Part shown: piece by piece, positions 7,828 to 17,014 of the stretch
How positions within the stretch are numbered: position 1 is the first letter of the stretch
Layout of the letters: each line of letters starts with the position of its first letter
Origin: Flavivirga rizhaonensis
GTDB taxonomy: Bacteria > Bacteroidota > Bacteroidia > Flavobacteriales > Flavobacteriaceae
Direction: 5' to 3'
NCBI RefSeq assembly: GCF_004791695.1
Contig: NZ_SRSO01000020.1
Span: 1-64,000 of the forward strand
Length of the DNA stretch: 64,000 bases
Made by a program: the position numbers and the translations under genes
The notes under the pieces: generated by a model
The model's input: the letters and a program-made list of their open reading frames with translations, nothing else
What the model was told of the DNA's origin: nothing
The model's database searches: none

Positions 7828-8831
7828 TGTTTGAGGGAATCGAATTTTTAAATAAAGAACTATTCTGGTTGCTATTAGTGCTTCCATTAGCTATACTCTG
7901 GTATGTCTTTAAGCATAAAAAACAAACAGCCGAACTTAAGATATCAAGTTTAAAAGGTTTTAAGATTACTAATTCATGGTTGCCAAAATTAAAGCACATA
8001 TTGTTTGTTTTGCGTTTAGTAGCATTGGCGTTGTTAATTACAGCATTAGCCAGACCTCGAACAGTGGATGTTTCAACAAAAACAAAAACCACAAGGGGGA
8101 TAGATATTGTTATGGCAATAGACGTATCTGCAAGTATGTTGGCTAAAGATTTGTCACCAAATAGATTAGAAGCATTAAAAAAAGTAGCAGCAGAATTTAT
8201 TAAAGGCAGACCAAACGATAGAATTGGTTTGGTAGAATACGCAGGAGAAAGTTACACAAAAACCCCAATTACAAGCGATAAAGCAATTGTAATACGTTCT
8301 TTAAAAAGTATAAAATATAATAATATCATTGAAGGAGGAACTGCTATAGGTATGGGCTTAGCAACAGCAGTAAACCGATTAAAAGATAGTAAGGCAACAA
8401 GTAAAGTCATTATTTTATTGACCGATGGTGTAAACAATTCAGGGTTTATCGACCCTAAAATTGCTAGTGAATTAGCGGTTGAATATGATATAAAAACCTA
8501 TACAATTGGTTTAGGAACGAATGGAATGGCGCTGTCTCCTGTTAGAGTCTTACCAAATGGAACATTTCAGTACGGGCGAATTCAAGTAGAGATTGATGAA
8601 GAATTACTTAAAGAAATAGCCAACGTTACTGGTGGTAAATATTTTAGAGCCACCAATAATAGAAAGTTAGAAGAAATTTATGATGAAATTAATAAACTGG
8701 AAAAAACAGAAATAGAGGAGTTTAAATTTTATAATTACGAAGAGAAATACCGATCATTGGTATTATTTGCAGGATTACTGCTCCTTATAGAAATACTGTT
8801 GCGTTTTACAGTTTTTAGAAGTTTCAATTAG
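7827..8831 (+). CDS. batA: VWA domain protein BatA
   Basis: A 334-residue Bat-family VWA protein. Two N-terminal membrane segments (about 10-27 and 52-75) are followed by a VWA domain whose metal site is VMAIDVSASM (DxSAS), with LLTDGVNNSG later, and a C-terminal membrane helix (SLVLFAGLLLLIEILLRF). The domain faces the periplasm in this family. The start overlaps the upstream stop by one base, so translation is coupled. BatA-E homologues contribute to oxidative-stress tolerance in some bacteria, and in Bacteroides fragilis were linked to aerotolerance. Confidence 0.93.
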   Translation: MFEGIEFLNKELFWLLLVLPLAILWYVFKHKKQTAELKISSLKGFKITNSWLPKLKHILFVLRLVALALLITALARPRTVDVSTKTKTTRGIDIVMAIDVSASMLAKDLSPNRLEALKKVAAEFIKGRPNDRIGLVEYAGESYTKTPITSDKAIVIRSLKSIKYNNIIEGGTAIGMGLATAVNRLKDSKATSKVIILLTDGVNNSGFIDPKIASELAVEYDIKTYTIGLGTNGMALSPVRVLPNGTFQYGRIQVEIDEELLKEIANVTGGKYFRATNNRKLEEIYDEINKLEKTEIEEFKFYNYEEKYRSLVLFAGLLLLIEILLRFTVFRSFN

Positions 8832-8888
8832 TATTGGTGAATTTGTTGCAAAACAAATAAACGAATTCACGATGAACAAATAGACACA

Positions 8889-9926
8889 ATGTATCAATTA
8901 GAAGAAAAAATATGGTTTTGGGTATTAGGCGTTATCCCTGTGATAATCCTACTCTTTTTGGTGCTTCAATTATGGAAATATAAAGCACAAAGTAAATTTG
9001 CTGATAAAAGATTACTTAAAAAATTAAGCCCCAATACATCCTTGTTTAAATCAATATTAAAGATAGGTGTTTTGAGCTTAGCGTTTGCATGTCTGGCAAT
9101 AGCCTTGGTGAATCCTAAAATAGGAACAAAACTAGAAACAGTTAAACGAGAAGGTGTAGATATTGTTTTTGCAGTCGATGTATCTAAAAGTATGTTGGCA
9201 GAAGACATCGCACCAAACAGATTAGAAAAATCAAAACAACTCGTTACACAAATTATCAATAATCTGGCAAGTGACCGTGTAGGTATCATAGCTTATGCAG
9301 GAAAAGCGTTTCCGCAATTACCTATAACAACAGATTATGCATCAGCTAAGATGTTTTTGCAAAGCATGAATACAGACATGCTGTCATCACAAGGAACGGC
9401 TATAAACGAAGCCATTAAACTGGCTAAAACATATTTTGATGATGAAGAACAAACCAACCGTGTGCTTGTTATTATTTCGGATGGTGAAGATCATAGTGAA
9501 GAAGCAGCAGCGATAGCAGAGGAAGCTAATGAAGAAGGCATTCGAATATTTACGATAGGTGTAGGAGATATAAAAGGAGGACCCATTCCAGAAAAACGAA
9601 ATGGCATTGTTTTAAACTACAAAAAGGATAATCAAGGAGAAACGGTTATTACACGTTTAAATGAAGAAACGCTTATAGCTATTGCAGAAGAAGCCAATGG
9701 AGCTTATATAAATGGAAAAAATACCAATGATGTTGTTGAGAATATTCGTGAAATTTTAAATAGCATGGATAAAACAGAATTTGAAGCCAAACAATTTGCC
9801 GATTTTAAAGATCAATTTCAATGGTTTTTAGGTTTTGGCATTTTCTTTTTGCTTTTAGATGTTTTCTTGTTAGAGCGTAAAACGTCATGGTTAAAGAAGT
9901 TGAATCTATTTAATGAAAATCTTTAA
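8889..9926 (+). CDS. batB: VWA domain protein BatB
   Basis: A second, paralogous VWA protein of 345 residues with the BatA layout: N-terminal membrane segments (FWVLGVIPVIILLFLVLQLW and IGVLSLAFACLAIALV), metal site VFAVDVSKSM, IISDGEDHSEEA, and a C-terminal helix FQWFLGFGIFFLLLDVFLLE. It is separated from batA by 57 bp that include a short gaattc-containing imperfect inverted repeat. A BatA-BatB heteromer is expected from the family; I infer that rather than see it. Confidence 0.93.
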   Translation: MYQLEEKIWFWVLGVIPVIILLFLVLQLWKYKAQSKFADKRLLKKLSPNTSLFKSILKIGVLSLAFACLAIALVNPKIGTKLETVKREGVDIVFAVDVSKSMLAEDIAPNRLEKSKQLVTQIINNLASDRVGIIAYAGKAFPQLPITTDYASAKMFLQSMNTDMLSSQGTAINEAIKLAKTYFDDEEQTNRVLVIISDGEDHSEEAAAIAEEANEEGIRIFTIGVGDIKGGPIPEKRNGIVLNYKKDNQGETVITRLNEETLIAIAEEANGAYINGKNTNDVVENIREILNSMDKTEFEAKQFADFKDQFQWFLGFGIFFLLLDVFLLERKTSWLKKLNLFNENL

Positions 9927-10014
9927 CTTTCGAGTGAAACGATTTGATTTAAAATTTTTATAAAATTTTTAACGAACAAAAGTGTTAAGGTTTTATATCT
10001 TAGAAATAAAAAAA

Positions 10015-10848
10015 ATGAAACGTATAGCATTAATTCTATTAACATGTATCGTCTCAATATCTTTTGCTCAACAAGAAGATAAAGAGCAAGTATTAGCACT
10101 TAAAAAGGCTAATGGTTTTGTTTATGAAGGAAATAGTTTAATAAAAGATGATTTTGTTTCTGGAGAAATGGCTTATAGACAAGCTATTTCAAAGCAACCA
10201 AATACGGTAGCAGGAATTTATAACTTAGGGAATGCCTATTATAAAGAAGGTAATTTAGAAGAAGCGCTTTACCGTCACGAACAAGCCGCAAAGGCAACTA
10301 ATTCTAAGTCAGAGAAGCATAAAGCATATCATAATATTGGCAATATATTAATGCAGAATAAAAAGTGTAAAGAAGCTGTTGAAGCTTTTAAAAATGCTTT
10401 GAGAAACGACCCTACAGATAATGAAACCCGTTACAATCTAGGTATAGCAAAAATTTGTGCAGAAGAGCAAAAGAAGCAGGAAGACGAAAACAAAGACGAC
10501 GAAAATAAAGAGGACGAGAATAAGGACGATAAGGATAAGAAAGACAACGAAGACAAAAAAGATAAAGAGGGCGACGATAAAGAAGATAAGAAAGATAAAG
10601 GCGACGAGGAGAAAAAAGAGGGCGACGACGAAAAGGATGATAAAGGAAACCCTAAAGAAGATAAAGGTAAAGGAGATGAAGATAAGAAAAAAGAACAGCA
10701 AAAACCTAAGCCTCAACCTGGACAAATGTCGCCACAACAAATAAAGAATTTACTGGAAGCCATGAATAATCAAGAACAAAAGGTTCAGGAAAAAATGAAT
10801 GCAGTAAAAGAAAAAGGTGCAAAAATAAAAACTGAAAAAGACTGGTAA
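10015..10848 (+). CDS. batC: TPR protein BatC with charged low-complexity tail
   Basis: I choose the ATG at 10015 because it begins a clean signal peptide (MKRIALILLTCIVSISFAQ); the upstream in-frame TTG adds an unlikely 11 residues. TPR motifs occupy about residues 20-150 (AGIYNLGNAYYKEGNLEEALYRHEQA and KAYHNIGNILMQNKKCKEAVEAFKNAL). The next 85 residues are almost only D, E, K and N, encoded by a nearly all-purine coding strand, and end in QPGQMSPQQIKNLLEAMNNQEQKVQ, a tail seen in BatC proteins. It is probably periplasmic and binds the VWA partners. Confidence 0.9.
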   Translation: MKRIALILLTCIVSISFAQQEDKEQVLALKKANGFVYEGNSLIKDDFVSGEMAYRQAISKQPNTVAGIYNLGNAYYKEGNLEEALYRHEQAAKATNSKSEKHKAYHNIGNILMQNKKCKEAVEAFKNALRNDPTDNETRYNLGIAKICAEEQKKQEDENKDDENKEDENKDDKDKKDNEDKKDKEGDDKEDKKDKGDEEKKEGDDEKDDKGNPKEDKGKGDEDKKKEQQKPKPQPGQMSPQQIKNLLEAMNNQEQKVQEKMNAVKEKGAKIKTEKDW

Positions 10849-10894
10849 GCTAAAGAAATCTGATTTTGTTATTAGTATTAAAACGTCGAAAAGC

Positions 10895-10938
10895 AATAAT
10901 TCAAACATCAAAAATCGCTAATCGTTGTTCGTTAATCA
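10895..10938 (+). repeat. Repeat-like spacer between batC and batD
   Basis: The phrase aaaaatcgctaatcgttgtt followed by cgttaatcatc is a run of related CGCTAATC/CGTTAATC units. It sits directly before the batD signal peptide and would be translated if an earlier TTG were used as the start. Confidence 0.4.
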
Positions 10939-10940
10939 TC

Positions 10941-12719
10941 ATGAAAATTATCAAACATATATCAATAATATTATTACTACTTACAACAAGTATAACTTTA
11001 GCACAAGTTAAGTTTGAAGCGAAAGTAAGTAAACAAAAATTAGGCATAAACGAGCGTTTGCGTATTGACTTTGAAATGAATAAAGATGGAGATAACTTTA
11101 ATCCTCCAAATTTTTCAAATTTCACAGTAGTAGGTGGCCCGAATCAATCAGTAAGTAATTCTTGGATTAATGGTGTAAGAACTTATAAGAAAACCTATAG
11201 CTATTTTTTAGCGCCAAAAAAGCGAGGTAATTTCACGATTAAACAAGCTACTATTACTATTGATGGTGAAACCTATAAAACATTACCTTTAAATATTCAG
11301 GTTACTGCAGCAGTAGACAAACCAAAAGATCCTAATGATGCCAATTTTATAGCTTCAGAAAACATTCATTTAGTAGCAGAAGTTTCAAAAACAACCCCCT
11401 ATTTAAATGAAGCCATTACGGTTGTTTATAAGTTATATGTATCGCCTACTATAGCCGTTGATAATTGGAATGAAATAGATAGTCCAAGGTATAATGATTT
11501 TTGGAGCCAGAATATAAATACACAAGGACAAAAAGTTCAAAACGGTACCTATAATGGTAAAGATTATCGCTTTTTAATTTTACGGAAAGCAGTATTATAT
11601 CCTCAAAAAACAGGGAAGCTAAATATTGAGCCATTAACTTTAGATATCTCTTTACGTGTGCCTTCTAATAGACGAGATATTTTTGGAAGTCTTTTAATGA
11701 CACGTGTTAATAAAACGGTTTCCGCGGGTAATAAAACGATTCATGTTAAGCCTTTACCAGAAGCAGGCAAACCAGTAGATTTTGCAGGAGCTGTTGGCGA
11801 TTTTAAGCTCGATGTAATAGCCTCAAAAAGAGTATTGGACGCCTCGGAGTCATTTCAAGTGAAAGTAGCTGTTGAAGGAAATGGGAATCTAAAGCTTTTT
11901 AAGTTGCCTAAAATATCATTGCCAAGCTCTTTAGAAGTTTATGAGCCAGAGCATAAAGAGCAAGTAAAAACAAATCTATCTGGAATGAGAGGAAGTATTT
12001 CAGATAGTTATACCGTTGTGCCGCAATACAAAGGCAAGTATCCAATACCTAGTATTTCTTTTTCATATTTCGATTTAAAAACAGAAACTTATAAGCGATT
12101 ATCATCCGACGAAATTATAATAGATGTTTTAAATGGACCTACAAATAATACCACCAGCGGAACTTCTGATGGAAATCCAATAAGCAATGTTAAACAACGT
12201 GTGGTTTTAAACAACGATCAATTTGCTTTTATTAAAACCAAGACAGATTTTGTTAGCACTAAATCAACTTATTTCTTTAAAACAAATTTGTTTTGGAGTC
12301 TGTTGTTATCCCCTTTTTTACTAATCCCTTTAGCCATAATTGTCCGCAGGAAAAAGGCAAGCAGAGATGCCGATGTCTATGGAAATAGAATTAGAAAAGC
12401 AGATAAATTAGCAAAGAAATATTTAAGCAATGCTAAAAAATCACTTGGCAAAAAAGAAGCCTTTTATATAGCCTTGGAGAAAGCATTACACAATTATTTA
12501 AAGGCCAGATTACATATAGAAACTAACGACTTAAGTAAAGATAAAATTAATAGTTTACTAAAAGAAAAGCAGGTTGATGACAGAGTCATAAAAGATTTTA
12601 TTGCTATTGTAAAAAATTGTGAATTAGCTAGATATACACCAATAGATATTGTTACGATGCAGGAAGATTATGATAAAGCAGCAAAAACAATTTCTTTAAT
12701 AGATAAACAAGCACGTTAA
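10941..12719 (+). CDS. batD: BatD/BAT aerotolerance protein
   Basis: The ATG at 10941 opens a signal peptide (IIKHISIILLLLTTSITLAQ); earlier in-frame codons lie in repeat-like spacer DNA. The 592-residue protein has BatD oxygen-tolerance domains: FEAKVSKQKLGINERLRIDFEMN, then GGPNQSVSNSWINGVRTYKKTYSYFLAPKKRG, and a later repeat of that beta-sandwich pattern. A single membrane helix (FFKTNLFWSLLLSPFLLIPLAIIV, about residues 445-470) precedes a cytosolic helical tail. It ends one base before the batE start, so the genes are translationally linked. Confidence 0.94.
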   Translation: MKIIKHISIILLLLTTSITLAQVKFEAKVSKQKLGINERLRIDFEMNKDGDNFNPPNFSNFTVVGGPNQSVSNSWINGVRTYKKTYSYFLAPKKRGNFTIKQATITIDGETYKTLPLNIQVTAAVDKPKDPNDANFIASENIHLVAEVSKTTPYLNEAITVVYKLYVSPTIAVDNWNEIDSPRYNDFWSQNINTQGQKVQNGTYNGKDYRFLILRKAVLYPQKTGKLNIEPLTLDISLRVPSNRRDIFGSLLMTRVNKTVSAGNKTIHVKPLPEAGKPVDFAGAVGDFKLDVIASKRVLDASESFQVKVAVEGNGNLKLFKLPKISLPSSLEVYEPEHKEQVKTNLSGMRGSISDSYTVVPQYKGKYPIPSISFSYFDLKTETYKRLSSDEIIIDVLNGPTNNTTSGTSDGNPISNVKQRVVLNNDQFAFIKTKTDFVSTKSTYFFKTNLFWSLLLSPFLLIPLAIIVRRKKASRDADVYGNRIRKADKLAKKYLSNAKKSLGKKEAFYIALEKALHNYLKARLHIETNDLSKDKINSLLKEKQVDDRVIKDFIAIVKNCELARYTPIDIVTMQEDYDKAAKTISLIDKQAR

Positions 12720-12720
12720 G

Positions 12721-13479
12721 ATGAAAAAAGTTTTTTACATAGTATCGTTTTTGTTGAGCTTAACCGCTTTTTCTCAAAATCAAACATTATTTGAAAAGGC
12801 CAATGCCTTATATAATGAAGGCAAATATGCCGAAGCAATAGATAATTATAATGCTATTTTAGATACAGAGAACCATTCAGCCGATTTGTATTTTAATTTG
12901 GCAAATGCACATTATAAATTAAACAACATTGCACCAAGTATCTATTTTTACGAAAAAGCACTACAATTAGCACCTAATGACGATGATATTAAGAACAACC
13001 TATCATTTGCTCAAAACATGACCATTGATGCTATTGATGTTATTCCAGAAGCTGGATTTTCTAAACTCGTAAAAAGTATGACTAATATGATGAGTTTTGA
13101 TAATTGGGCAAGAACGGCTGTAGGTCTAGTGTTTTGTTTTGTCGTTTTATTTCTCATTTATTACTTTGCTTATTCAACGTTAAGGAAACGTTTAGCATTC
13201 ATGGGAAGTTTAGCCTCGTTAGTTTTATTATGTGTATCACTTGCATTTGCACTTCATAAATACAACTTAGATAAAAAAGATAATCCTGCAATTATTTTTG
13301 TACAGGAAAGTAAAGTAAAAAGTGACCCAAACTCTAAAAGTGAAGAGTCTTTTAGACTGCATGAAGGCACTAAAATACAGGTGTTAGAGTCGTATAACAA
13401 TTGGGAAAAAATTAAACTTCCTGATGGTAAAATGGGTTGGGTAAAATCAGAAGACATAAAGTTGTTGAATAATATTTAA
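12721..13479 (+). CDS. batE: BatE: TPR and SH3-like protein
   Basis: A signal peptide (VFYIVSFLLSLTAFSQ) is followed by TPR motifs at about residues 20-100 (LFEKANALYNEGKYAEAIDNYNAIL; ADLYFNLANAHYKLNNIAPSIYFYEKAL). Two membrane segments lie around 140-160 and 167-185, and a bacterial SH3-like domain is at the C terminus (KVKSDPNSKSEESFRLHEGTKIQVLESYNNWEKIKLPDGKMGWV). This is the standard BatE architecture and the last gene of the bat set. A new promoter follows it. Confidence 0.92.
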   Translation: MKKVFYIVSFLLSLTAFSQNQTLFEKANALYNEGKYAEAIDNYNAILDTENHSADLYFNLANAHYKLNNIAPSIYFYEKALQLAPNDDDIKNNLSFAQNMTIDAIDVIPEAGFSKLVKSMTNMMSFDNWARTAVGLVFCFVVLFLIYYFAYSTLRKRLAFMGSLASLVLLCVSLAFALHKYNLDKKDNPAIIFVQESKVKSDPNSKSEESFRLHEGTKIQVLESYNNWEKIKLPDGKMGWVKSEDIKLLNNI

Positions 13480-13502
13480 CTTTTCCCTAACAAAAAATAG
13501 TA

Positions 13503-13510
13503 TATATTTG
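13503..13510 (+). promoter_or_regulatory. TAnnTTTG box upstream of the small membrane gene and SulP
   Basis: TATATTTG matches the Bacteroidota -7 consensus exactly. It is 22 nt before the ATG of the 100-residue gene, so the following anion-transport genes may be transcribed independently of the bat operon. Confidence 0.45.
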
Positions 13511-13532
13511 TTTTTCATATTTTTTTAATAGA

Positions 13533-13835
13533 ATGTTTAGAAATATAGTTTCCGTATGCTTTTCAATAATCTTTTTGGTGTTTTTATCAGCACCAACGGT
13601 TATTACTATGGTAGACGATTCTATTGATGTCTCTTTCTTTTTTGCTTCATCTGAAGAAGAAGAAAAAGGCGGTAAAAAAGATAAAGATGTAGAGATTTTG
13701 GTTTTTGATCTTAATATGAACGAATTAGAGTTCGCTTCAAACGAATCGGAAAATAATTTAGAATATTATTTCAAAAACTATCCTAAACCTCATTTAAATC
13801 TTATTTCTCCTCCCCCAGAATTACACATATTATAA
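13533..13835 (+). CDS. Hypothetical single-pass protein upstream of SulP
   Basis: I do not recognise a named domain. The 100-residue product has an N-terminal hydrophobic stretch (IVSVCFSIIFLVFLSAPTVITMV), an acidic-lysine segment SSEEEEKGGKKDKDVE, and a proline-rich C terminus ending NLISPPPELHIL. It is likely exported or anchored in the inner membrane. It sits 82 bp ahead of the first SulP gene, and its own promoter box suggests it leads that transcription unit. It could be a small accessory protein of the transporter; that is inference from position only. Confidence 0.7.
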   Translation: MFRNIVSVCFSIIFLVFLSAPTVITMVDDSIDVSFFFASSEEEEKGGKKDKDVEILVFDLNMNELEFASNESENNLEYYFKNYPKPHLNLISPPPELHIL

Positions 13836-13917
13836 TTTAAATTTTGTTGGCTTTAAAAGCCATTGTATCAAATTAATCACTCTTTGATTTTCATCAAGGA
13901 GAAAAATTTATTGTAAT

Positions 13918-15498
13918 ATGTTTAAAACTATTAAGAATGACTTACCAGCGAGTATAGTCGTATTTTTTGTTGCACTACCATTATGTTTAGGTATTGCATT
14001 AGCAAGTGGTGCCCCCCTTTTTTCAGGATTAATAGCAGGAATTATAGGAGGTGTTGTTGTTGGATCTTTAAGTGGCTCAAAAATTGGAGTTAGTGGACCA
14101 GCTGCAGGTTTAGCAGCAATTGTTTTAACAGCTATAGGAACCTTAGGAGGATATCAAAACTTTTTAGTAGCTGTTGTATTAGGAGGTATTATTCAATTGT
14201 TATTTGGGGTTTTAAAAGCAGGGATTATTGGATACTATTTCCCATCTTCAGTAATTAAGGGGATGTTAACAGGTATTGGAATTATTATTATTTTAAAACA
14301 AATACCTCATTTTTTTGGATATGATGCCAATCCTGAGGGTGATTTATTTTTCTTTGAAGTAGACAGTAAAGGGACTTTTTCAGAACTAATAGGTACTATA
14401 AACCATATAAAGCTAGGCTCTGCTTTAATTGGTATAATAGGATTAGCTATTTTAATACTTTGGGATAAAGTATTATCTAAAAAAGGAAAGATATTTCAAT
14501 TAGTACAAGGACCATTAGTCGCTGTTGTGATTGGGATTATCTTTTTTATTATGACACAGTCAAATGAAGCGTTGGCAATATCGCAATCACATTTAGTGAG
14601 TGTACCAGTTCCTGAAGATGCTTCATCGTTTTTCGGTCAATTTAGTTTTCCTAATTTTAATGTTATCACTAAACCAGATGTATGGATTGTTGCATTTACT
14701 ATTGCATTAGTAGCAAGTTTAGAAACCTTACTGTGCGTAGAAGCAACCGATAAGTTAGATCCTAACAAAAATGTAACACCTACTAATAGAGAATTGTTAG
14801 CTCAAGGTACAGGTAATATTCTTTCTGGGCTAGTTGGAGGTTTACCAATAACACAAGTAATTGTTAGGAGTTCGGCAAATATTCAATCAGGAGGTGTATC
14901 AAAAATGTCAGCAATTATTCATGGGTTTTTCTTAATAATATCGGTTATTTTAATCCCTAGATTACTGAACATGATTCCATTATCTGTTCTAGCTGCTATA
15001 TTATTAGTTGTTGGTTATAAGTTGGCAAAACCTTCGTTATTTAAAAAAATGGCTAAGTTAGGGTGGAAACAATCCATTCCATTTACAGTAACTGTTTTAG
15101 GTATTGTATTTATAGATCTTCTATACGGAATTGGACTAGGACTAGGAATAGGTATTATTGTTATCCTTATTAAAAGTTATCAAAACTCACATTTTCTACA
15201 TATTGAAGATAAAAGTAATGGAAAGCATAAAATAAAAATGACATTTGCCGAAGAAGTTACGTTTTTTAATAAAGGAGCAATCCTTAAAGAATTAGATAGC
15301 CTACCAAGGGATACCTATTTAGAATTAGATGTTAGGAAAACAAGATATTTAGATAATGATATTATTGAGATTTTAGAAGATTTTGCATTTAAAGCAAATG
15401 AAAGAAACATTGATATTAAATTGATTTCAGAACGTGGTATTGTTGAAAACCCATCAAGCTTTATTGAGTTTTTTAAATTGAGGCCCAAAACAACTTAA
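13918..15498 (+). CDS. SulP family inorganic anion transporter
   Basis: A SulP/SLC26 transporter of 526 residues. It starts NDLPASIVVFFVALPLCLGIALASGAPLFSGLIAGIIGG, the first two helices with the Ala-Pro signature. About 11-12 hydrophobic segments follow, with LASLETLLCVEATDKLDPNK and ELLAQGTGNILSGLVGGLP in the family-conserved positions. A STAS-like C-terminal region is at about 440-520 (EEVTFFNKGAILKELDSLPRDTYLELDVRKTRYLDNDIIEIL). SulP proteins carry sulfate, bicarbonate or other anions. The carbonic anhydrase gene in the same cluster argues for bicarbonate, as inference. Confidence 0.94.
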   Translation: MFKTIKNDLPASIVVFFVALPLCLGIALASGAPLFSGLIAGIIGGVVVGSLSGSKIGVSGPAAGLAAIVLTAIGTLGGYQNFLVAVVLGGIIQLLFGVLKAGIIGYYFPSSVIKGMLTGIGIIIILKQIPHFFGYDANPEGDLFFFEVDSKGTFSELIGTINHIKLGSALIGIIGLAILILWDKVLSKKGKIFQLVQGPLVAVVIGIIFFIMTQSNEALAISQSHLVSVPVPEDASSFFGQFSFPNFNVITKPDVWIVAFTIALVASLETLLCVEATDKLDPNKNVTPTNRELLAQGTGNILSGLVGGLPITQVIVRSSANIQSGGVSKMSAIIHGFFLIISVILIPRLLNMIPLSVLAAILLVVGYKLAKPSLFKKMAKLGWKQSIPFTVTVLGIVFIDLLYGIGLGLGIGIIVILIKSYQNSHFLHIEDKSNGKHKIKMTFAEEVTFFNKGAILKELDSLPRDTYLELDVRKTRYLDNDIIEILEDFAFKANERNIDIKLISERGIVENPSSFIEFFKLRPKTT

Positions 15499-15509
15499 AC
15501 CTAAAAATC

Positions 15510-16343
15510 ATGAAAAATAATACAAATAAATATAAGATATTAGTCCTTTCAGATTTAAAAAAATCTACAAATGCAACATTAAAAAGCACAGTCAGTTTAG
15601 CTAAAATGATAAATGGAAGCATAGAATTTTTCCATGTTAAAAAGCCCAGTGACGTTGTAGAAAAAGAAAGCCAATTATCAGCTATGCGTACTATAAATAA
15701 GGGGCATTTTGCAATTGAAAAGGAAATACAAGACTTGATAACACCTATTTCCAAAGATTACGGAGTAAACATAAATTATTCATTTACCTATGGAAATGTA
15801 AAGGATGAAATGCGTAAATACATTAAACTTAATAAACCCGACATAATTGTTTTAGGTAAAAGAAAATCTAAACCACTTAATTTTATGTATGGTATTACAA
15901 ATTTTATTCTTAAAGAACATGATGGTGTAATAATGCTAGCAGATAATGATAATGTATTGGAACCAAATAAAGACATATCACTTGGTTTGCTAAACGGGGT
16001 TGAAGAATCATTTAATTTAGAGTTTATTGAAGACTTGATAAATCAAACACAAAAGCCTTTGAAATCTTTTAAAATTGGTAAAAGCGATTCAGATACAAGT
16101 ACAAAAACGAATAAGCATATCAATAAAAAAGTGATTGAATATGTCTTTGAAGCAAGTGACAATACCACTGATAATCTTTCTAATTATGTATCAAAAAATA
16201 ATATTAACTTATTATGCGTAAATAGAGAAAAGAAAAGTACCGTGAAAAACGAAAACACATCAGCTTCCGATATTAAGACTTTTATAGGGAAGCTCAATGT
16301 TTCATTCCTAGTTACGGGAGGACAAAGACTATCAGTACAATAA
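15510..16343 (+). CDS. Universal-stress-like protein in the SulP/carbonic anhydrase cluster
   Basis: The first half resembles a UspA fold: NKYKILVLSDLKKSTNATLKSTVSLAKMINGSIEFFHV at the start, then YTFGNVKDEM-like and KLNKPDIIVLGKRKSKPLNFMYGITNFILKEHDGVIMLA at about 110-145. The second half (about 150-277) is a weaker second Usp-like unit. It begins 11 nt after the SulP stop and ends 30 nt before the carbonic anhydrase start, so it is part of that operon. It may be a nucleotide-sensing regulator of the transporter, but no direct evidence for that is visible. Confidence 0.72.
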   Translation: MKNNTNKYKILVLSDLKKSTNATLKSTVSLAKMINGSIEFFHVKKPSDVVEKESQLSAMRTINKGHFAIEKEIQDLITPISKDYGVNINYSFTYGNVKDEMRKYIKLNKPDIIVLGKRKSKPLNFMYGITNFILKEHDGVIMLADNDNVLEPNKDISLGLLNGVEESFNLEFIEDLINQTQKPLKSFKIGKSDSDTSTKTNKHINKKVIEYVFEASDNTTDNLSNYVSKNNINLLCVNREKKSTVKNENTSASDIKTFIGKLNVSFLVTGGQRLSVQ

Positions 16344-16373
16344 TTTTATAAAAATAAATTTAATTAAAAAATT

Positions 16374-17003
16374 ATGAAAGCACATACAAAAGAAACACAA
16401 GCAGCAATGACACCTAACAAGTCATTGGAATATTTAAAAGAAGGAAATCAAAGATTTCAGGATAATTTAAAAGCAGATAGAAATTTATTGGATCAGGTTA
16501 AAGACACGAGCAATGGGCAATACCCATTTGCAACTATTTTAAGCTGTATAGATTCCAGAGTGTCTTCAGAATTAATTTTTGATCAAGGTATAGGTGATAT
16601 TTTTAGCGCCAGAGTAGCAGGGAATTTTGTAAATGAAGATATTTTAGGAAGTATGGAATTTGCCTGTAAACTGGCAGGAACCAAGCTCGTAGTTGTGTTA
16701 GGGCATACAAGTTGTGGAGCTGTAAAAGGAGCTTGTGACAATGCTAAAATGGGGAACTTAACCAAACTTATTGAAAAAATTACACCAGCAGTAAATGCCG
16801 TTTCTGAGCCTCAAGATGCAAGTTTACGAAATTCAAAAAACATAGAATTTGTAGATAATGTTTCTAAGAAAAATGTTGAGTTAACTATTGAAAGAATTAT
16901 GAAAGAAAGTGAAGTATTAGCAGACATGCAAAATAATGGCGAGATTATGATCATTGGAGCTATGTACGATATTCATTCAGGTGCCGTGACATTCTATGAG
17001 TAA
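16374..17003 (+). CDS. Beta-class carbonic anhydrase
   Basis: Interconverts carbon dioxide and bicarbonate in the cytoplasm. The zinc-ligand signature of beta-carbonic anhydrases is complete: Cys58-Ile-Asp60-Ser-Arg62 (SCIDSRV) and His111 with Cys114 (GHTSCGAVKGAC). RVAGNFVNEDILGSMEFA in between is the conserved active-site strand and helix. The 209-residue length is normal and no export signal is visible. It sits inside a SulP-Usp-CA-DUF2490-SulP cluster, consistent with coupled bicarbonate uptake and hydration. Confidence 0.96.
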   Translation: MKAHTKETQAAMTPNKSLEYLKEGNQRFQDNLKADRNLLDQVKDTSNGQYPFATILSCIDSRVSSELIFDQGIGDIFSARVAGNFVNEDILGSMEFACKLAGTKLVVVLGHTSCGAVKGACDNAKMGNLTKLIEKITPAVNAVSEPQDASLRNSKNIEFVDNVSKKNVELTIERIMKESEVLADMQNNGEIMIIGAMYDIHSGAVTFYE

Positions 17004-17014
17004 AAAACTTATAG

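Noticed and set aside
10438..10744. Overlapping frames of about 95-100 codons on both strands inside batC
   Set aside because: They arise from the purine-only low-complexity tract; their products are pure Lys/Arg/Thr or Phe/Leu/Ile strings and have no start context.
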